A stretch of 64,000 nucleotides of DNA, taken from DATEPR01 sp963780635 (lineage in GTDB: Bacteria; Actinomycetota; Actinomycetes; Mycobacteriales; Pseudonocardiaceae). Below, in pieces: positions 33,285 through 41,534 of the stretch; position 1 is the first letter of the stretch; every line of letters starts with the position of its first letter. A program made the translations under genes and the position numbers. The stretch is taken from contig CAWACW010000011.1 of assembly GCA_963780635.1 (NCBI GenBank), forward strand, positions 248,001 through 312,000, given 5' to 3'. The notes below the pieces were generated by a model that saw only the letters and a list, made by a program, of their open reading frames with translations, did no database searches and was not told the DNA's origin.

Positions 33285-34364
33285 GTGACCAGCTCCCAGA
33301 CAGGTGCCGACGTGCGTTCCGGCACCGAACTCGCCGGGTACACCACCCTGCGGCTGGGCGGCCCGGCCGCGCGATTCGTGACGGCGGAACGGTCGGCCGA
33401 CGTCGTGGCAGCGGTGTCCGCCGCGGATGCCGGCTCCGAGCCCGTGCTGGTGCTGGGTGGCGGTTCGAACCTGGTGATCGCGGACGAGGGTTTCGACGGC
33501 ACTGTGGTGCGGATCGCGACCAGTGGTTGCGGCTACGACCGGTTGGGCGACGGTTCGGTGCAGCTCACCGTCGAGGCGGGCATGGACTGGGACGCCACGG
33601 TCGCGCGCACCGTTGCCGAGGACCTCGGTGGCCTGGAGTGCCTGTCCGGTATCCCGGGGCTGGTCGGTGCGACTCCCGTGCAGAACGTGGGCGCCTACGG
33701 CGTCGAGATCGCCGATCTGCTGGTGTCCGTTGACTTATTGGACCGGCGCAGCGGTCAGGTGCGCACGGTGTCGGCCGCTGAGCTGGGGCTCGGCTATCGG
33801 ACCAGCGTGTTGCGGGGTACCGATTCCGCCGTCGTACTGCGGGTTCGGTTCGTGCTGGCCGACGGCGGGCGTTCGGCGCCGATCCGCTACAGCCAGCTCG
33901 CCGGCGTGCTCGGCGTGCCCGACGGCACCAGGGTGCCGGTCGCCGAGGCACGGGCCGCCGTGCTGGAACTGCGGCGGGGCAAGGGAATGCTGCTCGACGA
34001 GCGTGACCACGACACGTGGAGCGCCGGCTCGTTCTTCACCAACCCGGTGCTGCCCGACGCCGACGTGGCCGCGCTGCGCGCCCGTCTCGCACCCGGCACC
34101 ACGCTGCCGACCTATCCGGGCGGACCCGGCCTGGTGAAGCTGTCCGCCGCCTGGCTGATCGACCGGGCCGGGTTCGGCAAGGGCCACCAGGGACCGGGCG
34201 GCCGGGTTTCGTTGTCCGGCAAGCACACCCTCGCGTTGACCAACCGCGGTGGCGCCAGTACCACTGATCTGCTGGCACTGGCCAGGGAAGTGGCCGACGG
34301 GGTGTGGGCGCGGTTCGGCGTCCGGTTGCGCCCCGAGCCGGTGCTGGTCGGCTGCGAGCTGTAG
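33285..34364 (+). CDS. murB: UDP-N-acetylenolpyruvoylglucosamine reductase
   Basis: 359 residues, type-I MurB. The FAD-binding domain includes LAGYTTLRLGGPAARFVTAE, VLVLGGGSNLVIADEGF and ECLSGIPGLVGATPVQNVGA. The catalytic Ser lies in WSAGSFFTNPVL and the C-terminal Glu in LRPEPVLVGCEL. It reduces UDP-GlcNAc-enolpyruvate to UDP-MurNAc with NADPH. GTG 33285 is chosen; TTG 33276 is in frame. Confidence 0.96.
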   Translation: MTSSQTGADVRSGTELAGYTTLRLGGPAARFVTAERSADVVAAVSAADAGSEPVLVLGGGSNLVIADEGFDGTVVRIATSGCGYDRLGDGSVQLTVEAGMDWDATVARTVAEDLGGLECLSGIPGLVGATPVQNVGAYGVEIADLLVSVDLLDRRSGQVRTVSAAELGLGYRTSVLRGTDSAVVLRVRFVLADGGRSAPIRYSQLAGVLGVPDGTRVPVAEARAAVLELRRGKGMLLDERDHDTWSAGSFFTNPVLPDADVAALRARLAPGTTLPTYPGGPGLVKLSAAWLIDRAGFGKGHQGPGGRVSLSGKHTLALTNRGGASTTDLLALAREVADGVWARFGVRLRPEPVLVGCEL

Positions 34365-34417
34365 CCCGGTCGCCGGCCGGTCCACGTGGTGGCCGATGAG
34401 TGGTCTGAACCAGTTGT

Positions 34418-35173
34418 CTACTCGCGGAACGCGCGGGTGGCCGATGCCTGTGCCCTCGGCTTCATCACGATCGTGTCCAGGTTGACGTGCGATGGCCTGG
34501 TGATCGCGAACGTGATCACCTCGGCCACGTCCTGGGCCACCAGTGGCGTCAGTCCGGTGTAGACGGACGCGGCCCTGTCCGCGTCGCCGTCGAACCGGAC
34601 CAGCGAGAACTCGGTGTCCACCATGCCGGGCAGCACCTCGGTGAACCGCACCGGCTTGCCGAGGTACTCGCCACGCAGCGTGCGGTGCAGGGCCGACTCG
34701 GCGTGCTTGGCCGAGGTGTAGCCGGCACCGCCGTCGTAGACCTCGTCGGCGGCGATCGACGTCACGGTGACCAGGTGCCCATCGCCGGATTCGACGAGTT
34801 TCGGCAGGAACGCGCGGGTCACCCGGAGCGTGCCCAGCACGTTCGACTCCCACATCCAGCGCCAGTGCTGCTCGTCGGCGTCCTCGACGCGCTCGGTGCC
34901 CAGTGCGCCGCCCGCGTTGTTGACCAGTACCCGAGCGTGCGGGACCGCCGCCGCGAAGTCGGCCACCGATGTGGCATCCGTCACATCCAGGGGCAGGGCG
35001 GTGCCGCCGATCTCGGCCGCGAGCTGCCGCAGGCGGTCGAGCCTGCGCGCGCCGAGCACCACGTGCCAGCCGGCCTTGGCCAGCTCCCGGGCCGTGGCCG
35101 CGCCGATGCCGGAACTCGCGCCGGTGACCACGGCGACTGGCTGGTCTGTCACTACAGGGCTGTTCGTCGTCAC
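34418..35173 (-). CDS. Short-chain dehydrogenase/reductase (Rv0484c-like)
   Basis: 251 residues. The Rossmann motif AVVTGASSGIGAATARELA, LVNNAGGALG and the catalytic YTSAKHA (Y-x-x-x-K) with the Ser in TVTSIAADEV are all intact. In mycobacteria an SDR also sits between murB and mshA on the opposite strand. Substrate unknown. GTG 35173 start; the gene is convergent with murB. Confidence 0.9.
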   Translation of the reverse strand: MTTNSPVVTDQPVAVVTGASSGIGAATARELAKAGWHVVLGARRLDRLRQLAAEIGGTALPLDVTDATSVADFAAAVPHARVLVNNAGGALGTERVEDADEQHWRWMWESNVLGTLRVTRAFLPKLVESGDGHLVTVTSIAADEVYDGGAGYTSAKHAESALHRTLRGEYLGKPVRFTEVLPGMVDTEFSLVRFDGDADRAASVYTGLTPLVAQDVAEVITFAITRPSHVNLDTIVMKPRAQASATRAFRE

Positions 35174-35272
35174 GTGTCCATGGTGCCTGACGGCGATGCC
35201 GGCAACGGAAAGTGATCGGGAAGAACCGCACCCCGCTTCCCGTTGAAACCCGGAGGTGTACCCGAAGACGGG

Positions 35273-36148
35273 ATGGGTGGTCGCGTGCCGATGCTCGACG
35301 TGGTGACCGGTCAGGACATCGTGACCGGCGATACCGGCGTCCGGCTGGCGGTGCGGACGGCTGGACCGGCCACCGCGCCGCCGGTCGTGCTGCTGCACGG
35401 CTGGGCGCAGTCGTCCCGGGTGTGGCTCCATCAGCTCACCGGACCCCTGGCCCGCGACTTCCGGCTGATCGCGGCCGACCTGCGTGGCCACGGCGACTCC
35501 GACGTCCCGGCGACCGGCTACGACTCGGCCGACGAGTGGGCGGCCGACGTGCGCGCGCTGCTGGCCTATGCGGGCCGTCCCGCGGTGCTGGTCGGCTGGT
35601 CCTACGGCGGCCTCGTGCTCACCGACTACCTGCGCCGCCACGGCACCGAGGGTGTCGCGGGGATCGCGCTGGTCGGCGCCATCACCGAGATCGGCAGAGG
35701 CCACCCGGGCGGCAGGGTCGGTCCGGCGATGCGTGACGCGCTGCGGGGGGCGCTGTCCGACGACCCTGTCGCCGCGGGCCAGGCGCTGCGCGACTTCGCC
35801 ACCGTCATGCCCGGCGGCGGCCGGCGGCCGAGCCGGCTGGCCACCATCCTGGTCGAGGACGCGCTACGCGTATCCGCCAAGGTGCGCGCGGCGCTGTTCG
35901 ACCGGGACGTGGACAGTGCGGCCGTGCTGGCCGCCGTCGACGTGCCGACGCTGGTGCTGCACGGGCGCCAGGACGCCGTCGTGCTGCCATCGGCCGCCGA
36001 GTACGCGGCGGGCCTGATCCCCGATGCGACGCAGGTGTGGTTCGAGCACGCGGGCCACCTGCCGTTCGCGGAGCGGGTCGCCGAGTTCGACACCGTGCTC
36101 GCCGAGCACCTGAACCGGTGTTTCTCGCCCGCAGGAGGGATCGCATGA
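35273..36148 (+). CDS. Alpha/beta-hydrolase fold protein
   Basis: About 291 residues. PPVVLLHGWAQSSRVWLHQL carries the oxyanion HGWA, the nucleophile elbow is VGWSYGG (W in place of the usual second Gly/His), the acid lies in LVLHGRQDAVV and the His in EHAGHLPFAE. It is coupled to mshA by an ATGA overlap. ATG 35273 is used; GTG 35285 and ATG 35291 are possible. Role in mycothiol metabolism is only suggested by position. Confidence 0.85.
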   Translation: MGGRVPMLDVVTGQDIVTGDTGVRLAVRTAGPATAPPVVLLHGWAQSSRVWLHQLTGPLARDFRLIAADLRGHGDSDVPATGYDSADEWAADVRALLAYAGRPAVLVGWSYGGLVLTDYLRRHGTEGVAGIALVGAITEIGRGHPGGRVGPAMRDALRGALSDDPVAAGQALRDFATVMPGGGRRPSRLATILVEDALRVSAKVRAALFDRDVDSAAVLAAVDVPTLVLHGRQDAVVLPSAAEYAAGLIPDATQVWFEHAGHLPFAERVAEFDTVLAEHLNRCFSPAGGIA

Positions 36149-37461
36149 CCACCTCGTACCCCACGTTCCTGCGGCCGGTGCCCGAGCAGTCGCGTCGGGT
36201 CGCGGTGCTGTCGGTGCACACGTCGCCGCTGGAGCAGCCCGGCACCGGCGACGCGGGCGGCATGAACGTCTACGTCATGCAGACGGCGCTGCGGATGGCC
36301 CGGCGCGGTGTCGCCGTGGAGATCTTCACCAGGGCCACGTCCTCCGGCCTGCCACCGGTGGTGGAGGTGGTGCCCGGGGTGACCGTGCGGCACGTGGTCG
36401 CCGGGCCGTTCGAGGGCCTGGACAAGGCGGAGCTGCCCGCCCAGCTGTGCGCGTTCACCGCGGGCGTGCTGCGCACCGAGGCGTTCCACGAGCAGGGCTA
36501 CTACGACGTCGTGCACTCGCACTACTGGCTCTCCGGCCAGGTCGGCTGGCTGGCCACGCAGCGCTGGGGCGTGCCGCTCGTGCACACCGCGCACACCCTG
36601 GCGAAGGTGAAGAACTCGGCACTCGCGATCGGGGACTCGCCGGAGCCGAGGTCGCGGGTCATCGGCGAGCAGCAGGTCGTGGACGAGTCCGACCGGTTGG
36701 TCGCGAACACCGACGTCGAGGGGCGGCAGCTGGTCGACCTCTACGGCGCCGACCCGGAGCGGGTGCTCATCGTGCCGCCCGGTGTCGACCTGGAGCGGTT
36801 CACACCGACCACGGCCGAGCAGCGGGCGGCGGCCCGCGCGTCCTACGGCATCCCGCGCGACGCCGTGGTGCTCGCGTTCGTCGGCCGCATCCAGCCGCTC
36901 AAGGCACCCGACGTGCTGCTGCGGGCCGCGGCCGAGATGGTCGCGCGGGATCCCGCGCTGGCCGAGCGGCTGGTCGTGCTCGTGGTGGGCGGCGCGTCCG
37001 GCACCGGGCTCGCGCAGCCGACCGCGCTGCGTGAGCTGGCAGCTCAACTGGGCGTCGCCGGACTGGTCCGGTTCGAGCGGCCGGTGCCGGCAGCCGAGCT
37101 GCCGCGCGTCTACCGGGCCGCGGACGTGGTCGCGGTGCCCAGCCACAACGAGTCGTTCGGGCTGGTCGCGCTGGAGGCCCAGGCGTGTGGCACGCCCGTG
37201 GTGGCGGCTGCGGTCGGCGGGTTGCCGGTGGCGGTGGACCACGGGGTGTCCGGCAGGCTCGTGGCCGGCCACGAGCCTGCGCGGTGGGCCGTCGAGCTGG
37301 CCGAGGTCGCGCTGCGGCCCGGCCTGCGCGACCAGCTGGCCACCGGCGCGATCCGGCACGCGGCCAGGTTCTCCTGGGAGCGCACGACCGATCTGCTGCT
37401 GGCAGGCTATGCACAGGCCGCGGCGGCGTACCGGAACGCGGTCGGAGAGGTCGCGGTATGA
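36145..37461 (+). CDS. mshA: D-inositol-3-phosphate glycosyltransferase (mycothiol synthesis)
   Basis: 438 residues, GT4 family GT-B fold. N-terminal SVHTSPLEQPGTGDAGGMNV includes the Gly-rich acceptor loop; C-terminal VVAVPSHNESFGLVALEAQA with CGTPVVAA holds the E-x7-E motif, and VGRIQPLKAPDVLLRA precedes it. It transfers GlcNAc from UDP-GlcNAc to 1L-myo-inositol-1-phosphate, the first step of mycothiol synthesis. ATG 36145 with AGGAGGG overlaps the hydrolase stop. The YbjN gene is coupled downstream. Confidence 0.96.
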   Translation: MTTSYPTFLRPVPEQSRRVAVLSVHTSPLEQPGTGDAGGMNVYVMQTALRMARRGVAVEIFTRATSSGLPPVVEVVPGVTVRHVVAGPFEGLDKAELPAQLCAFTAGVLRTEAFHEQGYYDVVHSHYWLSGQVGWLATQRWGVPLVHTAHTLAKVKNSALAIGDSPEPRSRVIGEQQVVDESDRLVANTDVEGRQLVDLYGADPERVLIVPPGVDLERFTPTTAEQRAAARASYGIPRDAVVLAFVGRIQPLKAPDVLLRAAAEMVARDPALAERLVVLVVGGASGTGLAQPTALRELAAQLGVAGLVRFERPVPAAELPRVYRAADVVAVPSHNESFGLVALEAQACGTPVVAAAVGGLPVAVDHGVSGRLVAGHEPARWAVELAEVALRPGLRDQLATGAIRHAARFSWERTTDLLLAGYAQAAAAYRNAVGEVAV

Positions 37462-37967
37462 GCTTGGCCGAGGTGATCACCGGGGCGCTGGACGAGCGTG
37501 AGCTGCGCTACCAGCGCCGGGGCGAGGGCACGTTCTTCGTGACGCTGCCCGGCGTCAAGAAGCTGGCGACGAACTGCTGGCTGATCTCCACCCGGCACGC
37601 GCTGATCGTCGAGGCGTTCGTGTGCAGGCGGCCGGACGAGGAGCACGAGCGGGTCTACCGGTTCCTGTTGCAGCGCAACGCCAAGCTCTACGGCGTCGCG
37701 TACACCGTCGACGAGTCCGGGGACATCTACCTGATCGGCCGGATCGCCCCGGAGCTGGTCACCGCGGACGAGTTGGACCGGCTGCTGGGCCAGGTGCTGG
37801 AGGCCGCGGACGGCGACTTCAACACGTTGCTGGAGCTGGGCTTCGCCTCGTCGATCAAGCGCGAGTGGGACTGGCGGGTGTCGCGCGGCGAGTCGCTGGC
37901 GAACCTGAAGGCGTTCGAACACCTGGTCGCCTCATCCGACCGAGGGCCGCTGACCACCGGCGACTGA
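37458..37967 (+). CDS. YbjN-domain protein (Rv0487-like)
   Basis: 169 residues. FFVTLPGVKKLATNCWLIST, VYRFLLQRNAKLYGVAYTVD and DIYLIGRIAPELVTADELDR form the YbjN/type-III-chaperone-like fold. Always found next to mshA in mycobacteria and relatives; role unknown. ATG 37458 overlaps the mshA stop (ATGA). Confidence 0.85.
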   Translation: MSLAEVITGALDERELRYQRRGEGTFFVTLPGVKKLATNCWLISTRHALIVEAFVCRRPDEEHERVYRFLLQRNAKLYGVAYTVDESGDIYLIGRIAPELVTADELDRLLGQVLEAADGDFNTLLELGFASSIKREWDWRVSRGESLANLKAFEHLVASSDRGPLTTGD

Positions 37968-38023
37968 GCGGTCGTGGTGACGTCCGGTACGGCTGTCTCG
38001 CGGTACGTGCACTCGCTGAGGCG

Positions 38024-38074
38024 AGCGGGGCGGCCCGGGAGGGAGGGGGAGTCGCATACTCGAGCCGCCCCGCT
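38024..38074. terminator. Hairpin after the mshA operon
   Basis: AGCGGGGCGGC (38024-38034) pairs with GCCGCCCCGCT (38064-38074) around a purine-rich 29-base loop. The stem is strong but no T-run follows, so factor-assisted termination or an RNA structure is possible. Confidence 0.5.
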
Positions 38075-38442
38075 TCAGCTGCCCGCCGCAACGGCCTGTC
38101 TGGGTGGGGGGACCCAGAGACCGGGCGGGTGCGGTTCGACGGGGAGGCGAACCGCATGTGCACTCGTGGCGGATCGGGGAGTGCATGGGAGCCGATCCAC
38201 CAGAGCGATGTCAACTTGTCAGATAGCGGAACGCATCACAAGAGTGCCGGTTACTGCATTCCAGTGAAGAGCCCAATAAGTGATAACAATTTGATAACAG
38301 AGAAAGCATCTGGAGTAGCAAGCTGTGGTGTCCATCACGTTTTTGCACCCTGATGGAGTGAATACCGGCTGGTTGGTTCGACCATCGTGGGTGTGGCCAG
38401 GCGCTCGTGGGCCGGCCGAACCGGTTCTGGCAGGCTGACGGC
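38075..38442. other. Intergenic region with an AT-rich patch before gpm1
   Basis: No gene. From about 38205 to 38345 the GC content falls sharply compared with the flanks. Two GATAACA words sit about 14 bp apart (38282 and 38296), each preceded by a T or TG. The patch lies about 100-240 bp before the gpm1 start and may be a promoter/regulator region or a scrap of foreign DNA. Confidence 0.5.
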
Positions 38443-39183
38443 ATGGCAACGCTGGTGCTGCTCCGCCACGGCGAGAGCGTGTGGAATGCGGAGAACCTGT
38501 TCACCGGTTGGGTGGACGTTCCCCTCTCGGACAACGGCGAGGTCGAGGCGCTGCGCGGCGGCGAACTCCTCGCGGAGACGGGCCTGCGGCCGGACGTCGT
38601 GCACACGTCGGTGCTGCGCCGGGCGATCTCCACGGCGAACATCGCGCTGAACCGCTGTGACCGGCACTGGATCCCGGTGCGCAGGGACTGGCGGTTGAAC
38701 GAGCGGCACTATGGTGCGCTGCAAGGGAAGAACAAGAAGCAGACCATGCAGGAGTTCGGCGAGGAGCAGTTCATGCTCTGGCGCCGCTCGTACAGCGTGC
38801 CGCCACCGCCGATCGAGGCAGGCAGCGAGTTCAGCCAGGACGGCGACCCGCGCTACGCATCGCTGGGCGACGCCATGCCGTTCACCGAGTGCCTCGCCGA
38901 CGTGGTCGCGCGGCTGGTGCCCTACTGGGAGTCGGCCATCGTGCCGGACCTGCGCTCGGGCGCGACAGTGCTGCTCGCCGCGCACGGCAACTCGCTGCGC
39001 GCCCTGGTCAAGCACCTGGATGGTGTCTCCGACGACGCCATCGCCAGCCTCAACATCCCCACGGGCGTGCCGCTGCGCTACGACCTGGACGCGGACCTCC
39101 GCCCGACCAAACCCGGCGGCACCTATTTGGACCCGGACGCCGCCCAGGCAGCCATCGCCGCGGTGGCCAACCAGGGCCGCTGA
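38443..39183 (+). CDS. gpm1: 2,3-bisphosphoglycerate-dependent phosphoglycerate mutase
   Basis: 246 residues. LVLLRHGESVWNAENLFTGW holds the phospho-His (residue 9) motif, then VLRRAISTANIAL, LNERHYGALQGKNK and LLAAHGNSLRALVKHLDG with the second active-site His. It interconverts 3- and 2-phosphoglycerate in glycolysis. Rv0489 holds the same place in mycobacteria. The last 15 codons are duplicated downstream. Confidence 0.96.
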   Translation: MATLVLLRHGESVWNAENLFTGWVDVPLSDNGEVEALRGGELLAETGLRPDVVHTSVLRRAISTANIALNRCDRHWIPVRRDWRLNERHYGALQGKNKKQTMQEFGEEQFMLWRRSYSVPPPPIEAGSEFSQDGDPRYASLGDAMPFTECLADVVARLVPYWESAIVPDLRSGATVLLAAHGNSLRALVKHLDGVSDDAIASLNIPTGVPLRYDLDADLRPTKPGGTYLDPDAAQAAIAAVANQGR

Positions 39184-39567
39184 CCACCCAAGGGACGACA
39201 CGCCCCGGCTTGGGTTGCCTGCCTGGCTGGCTGGCTGGCTGGCGAGTTGGCCCTCTGTGGGACGACACACTCCGGATGGGCTGTGTGTTGACCGTTGAAG
39301 GGCCGGTGTTCGCGGTCCGGTTGGTGTTGGCCGTTGAGTGGGTGGCTTGCGTGGGGCTGGGTCGTGGGTTGGCCGTTGGAGGGGCGGCACGCGCGGGCTG
39401 AGATGCCGCGCAGGCAGCCGTCGCCGCGGTGGCCAATCAGGGCTGCTGACCACCCAAGGGACGACACGCCCCGGCTTGGGTTGGCTGGCTGGCTGGCTGG
39501 TTGGCGAGTTGGCCCTCTGGGGGACGACATACTCCGGATGGGGCGGTGTGTTGACCGTTGAAGGGTC
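39139..39567 (+). repeat. Direct duplication of the gpm1 3' end and its flank
   Basis: Copy 1 (39139-39304) covers the last 15 codons of gpm1 plus about 120 bp of flank. Copy 2 (39405-39567) repeats it with scattered changes, keeping the frame of the end (AAQAAVAAVANQG then Cys and stop). The offset is 266 bp at the start and 263 bp at the end; the difference falls in a TGGC tetranucleotide run. The TGGC run occurs in both copies (about 39222-39243 and 39482-39503). Confidence 0.85.
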
Positions 39568-39669
39568 GACTTGTGCGGCTCGGGTGATGTGCCCGCTGAA
39601 GGGGCTGTGTGCGTGATCCGGGTGCTGGCCGCTGAAGGGGCGTATGCGGGTGTTTGGCGTTGCAGGGGC
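39288..39669 (+). repeat. Array of seven degenerate TTGRCCGYTGAAGGGGC repeats
   Basis: Copies begin at about 39288, 39327, 39369, 39551, 39590, 39625 and 39654. Spacings are near 40 bp within each cluster (39, 42; then 39, 35, 29); the larger gap holds the second copy of the gpm1 tail. Core letters TTG-(A/G)-CCG-(T/C)-TGAAGGGG are well kept in most copies. No internal symmetry, so it is unlike a CRISPR. The minus strand of each copy reads CCCCTTCAACGG, which gives repeated PFNG-type peptides in one frame. Confidence 0.7.
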
Positions 39670-39726
39670 GACACGCCCGGCAGGCTGAACAGCGTCGGAC
39701 CGGGAGCGCCCCGTCCCAATGCCGGG

Positions 39727-40434
39727 TTACCAGCGGAGGCCGAGGGCTCGGGCTCGTTCGCCGGCCTGGAAGCGGGATTCCGCGCCCAGCAACGTCATCA
39801 GCTCCGCGACCCGGCGCCGATACGTCCGCACCGACACCCCCATCGAACGGGCGGCCGCCTCGTCCTTCTGGCCCGCCGACAGCAAGCGCAGGATCGCCAG
39901 CCCGTGCTCGTCCACGTCGGGCGGCGCGGCCGGTAGGTAGTCGTTCAACTCGGTCGCACCCGCCCAGGTCGCCAGGAACAGCGACCGAACACCGGCGACC
40001 ACCTCGGGCGCCATGATCACGCTGTACTCGCGCACGCCCGCGACCGGCGCACCGGCCAGGATCGCGATCTTGCGGTCGATGATGATCGTCTCGTGCGCCA
40101 GGCTGGTCGGGCAGATCCGGACCCGCACGCCGGTCGAGGCCAGTTCCCGCAGGTGCGCGGCATCGGCGGGGTCGGTGACGGCCGCCGGGTTGTAGAGCTT
40201 GCTGACCTGCAGGCCGCCGGCGATCAACGCGGGCATCTGCTCGGTCACCAGGTGCCGGGCGTCCGGACCGCGCCACGACCTTGGTCTGGACCATGTGGAC
40301 AGATCCATCGCGGCGCAGACGAACTCGTCCTTCGCCGCGAACAGATGGCCCGCCCTGGCCAGTAGTTCGGCCTCACCGCGCAGAGTGATCACCTGGCCGT
40401 CGCCGGGCCGGGATGCCGCCGTCAGAGTGCTCAT
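39727..40434 (-). CDS. LuxR-type HTH regulator with a TrmB/PLD-like sensor region
   Basis: 235 residues. The N-terminal and middle part (LAHETIIIDRKIAILAGAPV) resembles the effector-binding segment found in TrmB-like and some actinomycete LuxR regulators. The C-terminal HTH reads ILRLLSAGQKDEAAARSMGV and SVRTYRRRVAELMTLLGA. ATG 40434 is chosen because upstream codons in this frame show no domain. It is divergent from the broken aldo/keto reductase, which may be its target. Confidence 0.75.
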   Translation of the reverse strand: MSTLTAASRPGDGQVITLRGEAELLARAGHLFAAKDEFVCAAMDLSTWSRPRSWRGPDARHLVTEQMPALIAGGLQVSKLYNPAAVTDPADAAHLRELASTGVRVRICPTSLAHETIIIDRKIAILAGAPVAGVREYSVIMAPEVVAGVRSLFLATWAGATELNDYLPAAPPDVDEHGLAILRLLSAGQKDEAAARSMGVSVRTYRRRVAELMTLLGAESRFQAGERARALGLRW

Positions 40435-40522
40435 CGCAACCCAGTGTCCTCCCACCCGGGCACCGGTGGCAGCTTGCTGCCAGCACGGTGCGACGGCACG
40501 CCGGCAGCGGTGAACTGTAGGC

Positions 40523-41403
40523 ATGACAGCAGGGAACGAGAACGTGACCGCGGCCACGGCAGGCACTTGGCGCTTCGACGGCACGCTGCCGGTGACCCGG
40601 ATGGGTTTCGGCGCGATGCAACTGGGCGGGAGCAACGCCTTCGGGCCGCCCGAGGACGAGGCGAACTCGATCGCCGTGTTGCGGCGGGTCGTCGAGCTGG
40701 GCATCAACCACATCGACACCAGCGACTACTACGGTCCGTTCCTGGTGAACGACCTGATCCGCCGTGCGCTGCACCCCTACCCGGACGACCTGGTGCTGGT
40801 CACGAAGGTCGGTGCCCGCCGCGACGACTCGGGCGCGTGGCTGCCGGCCAGCGAACCGGACGAGCTGCGCTCCGCAGTGGACGACAACCTCAAGCGGCTC
40901 GACGTGCCGGCCATCGACCTGGTCAACCTGCGACTGGGCGGGATCCAGGGACCCAGGAGGGCTCACTGGGCGAGCGGTTCGAGGTTCTCGCCGGCCTGCG
41001 TGAGCAGGGATTGATCAAGCATCTCGGGGTGAGCAACGTCACCGTCCGGCAGCTCGCCGAGGCTCGGTCGATCGCGCCGGTGGCCCAGGTGCAGAACCTG
41101 TTCAGCATCGGTATGCGCGGCGACGCCGAGATGGTCGACGCGGCCGCCGAGCAGGGCGTCGCCTACGTGCCGTTCTTCCCGCTGGGTGGGGCGTTCCAAC
41201 AGGTCCAGTGGGACGTGATCGAGGGCGTCGCCCGGCGGCACGACGCGACGGTGCGGCAGATCGGGCTGGCCTGGCTGCTGGCCCGCTCGCCGTCGATCCT
41301 GCTCATCCCTGGCACGTCGTCGATCGCGCATCTGGAGCAGAACGTGGCCGCCGCGGGCATCCGGTTGACCGAACAGGACCATGCCGAACTCGACGCGCTG
41401 TAG
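40523..41403 (+). pseudogene. Aldo/keto reductase with one frameshift
   Basis: The first frame (to about 40945) carries TRMGFGAMQLGGSNAFGPPE, INHIDTSDYYGP with the catalytic Asp and Tyr, and LVTKVGARR with the Lys; the second (to 41403) carries GERFEVLAGLREQGLIKHLG, VSNVTVRQLAEA and LLIPGTSSIAHLEQNV. Adding one G to the run in CAGGGACCC near 40945 restores a full-length protein of about 293 residues. Everything else is intact, so either a recent mutation, a sequencing slip in a G-run, or phase variation at a short G-tract. Confidence 0.85.
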
Positions 41404-41499
41404 CCGAAAAATGCCCGATCAGGTGAACTCATGGCATCCAACCGTCGAACATCGAGTAGCAATGGTGTCAGCGGCGTCACGGTTGCCCGGTGTGTACTA

Positions 41500-41528
41500 G
41501 GTGACGAGGGGGTAGCGCTGCTTACGAT
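41500..41528 (+). promoter_or_regulatory. Putative senX3 promoter giving a leaderless transcript
   Basis: GGTGAC (41500-41505) and TACGAT (41523-41528) are 17 bp apart. Transcription would begin about seven bases later, at GTG 41535 itself, so the message would be leaderless, which is common in actinobacteria. No ribosome-binding site precedes the GTG. Confidence 0.5.
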
Positions 41529-41534
41529 GCGGCC

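Noticed and set aside
39288..39669. Possible CRISPR array after gpm1
   Set aside because: Repeats are 17 bp, degenerate, unequal in spacing and interrupted by a gene-end duplication; no cas genes.
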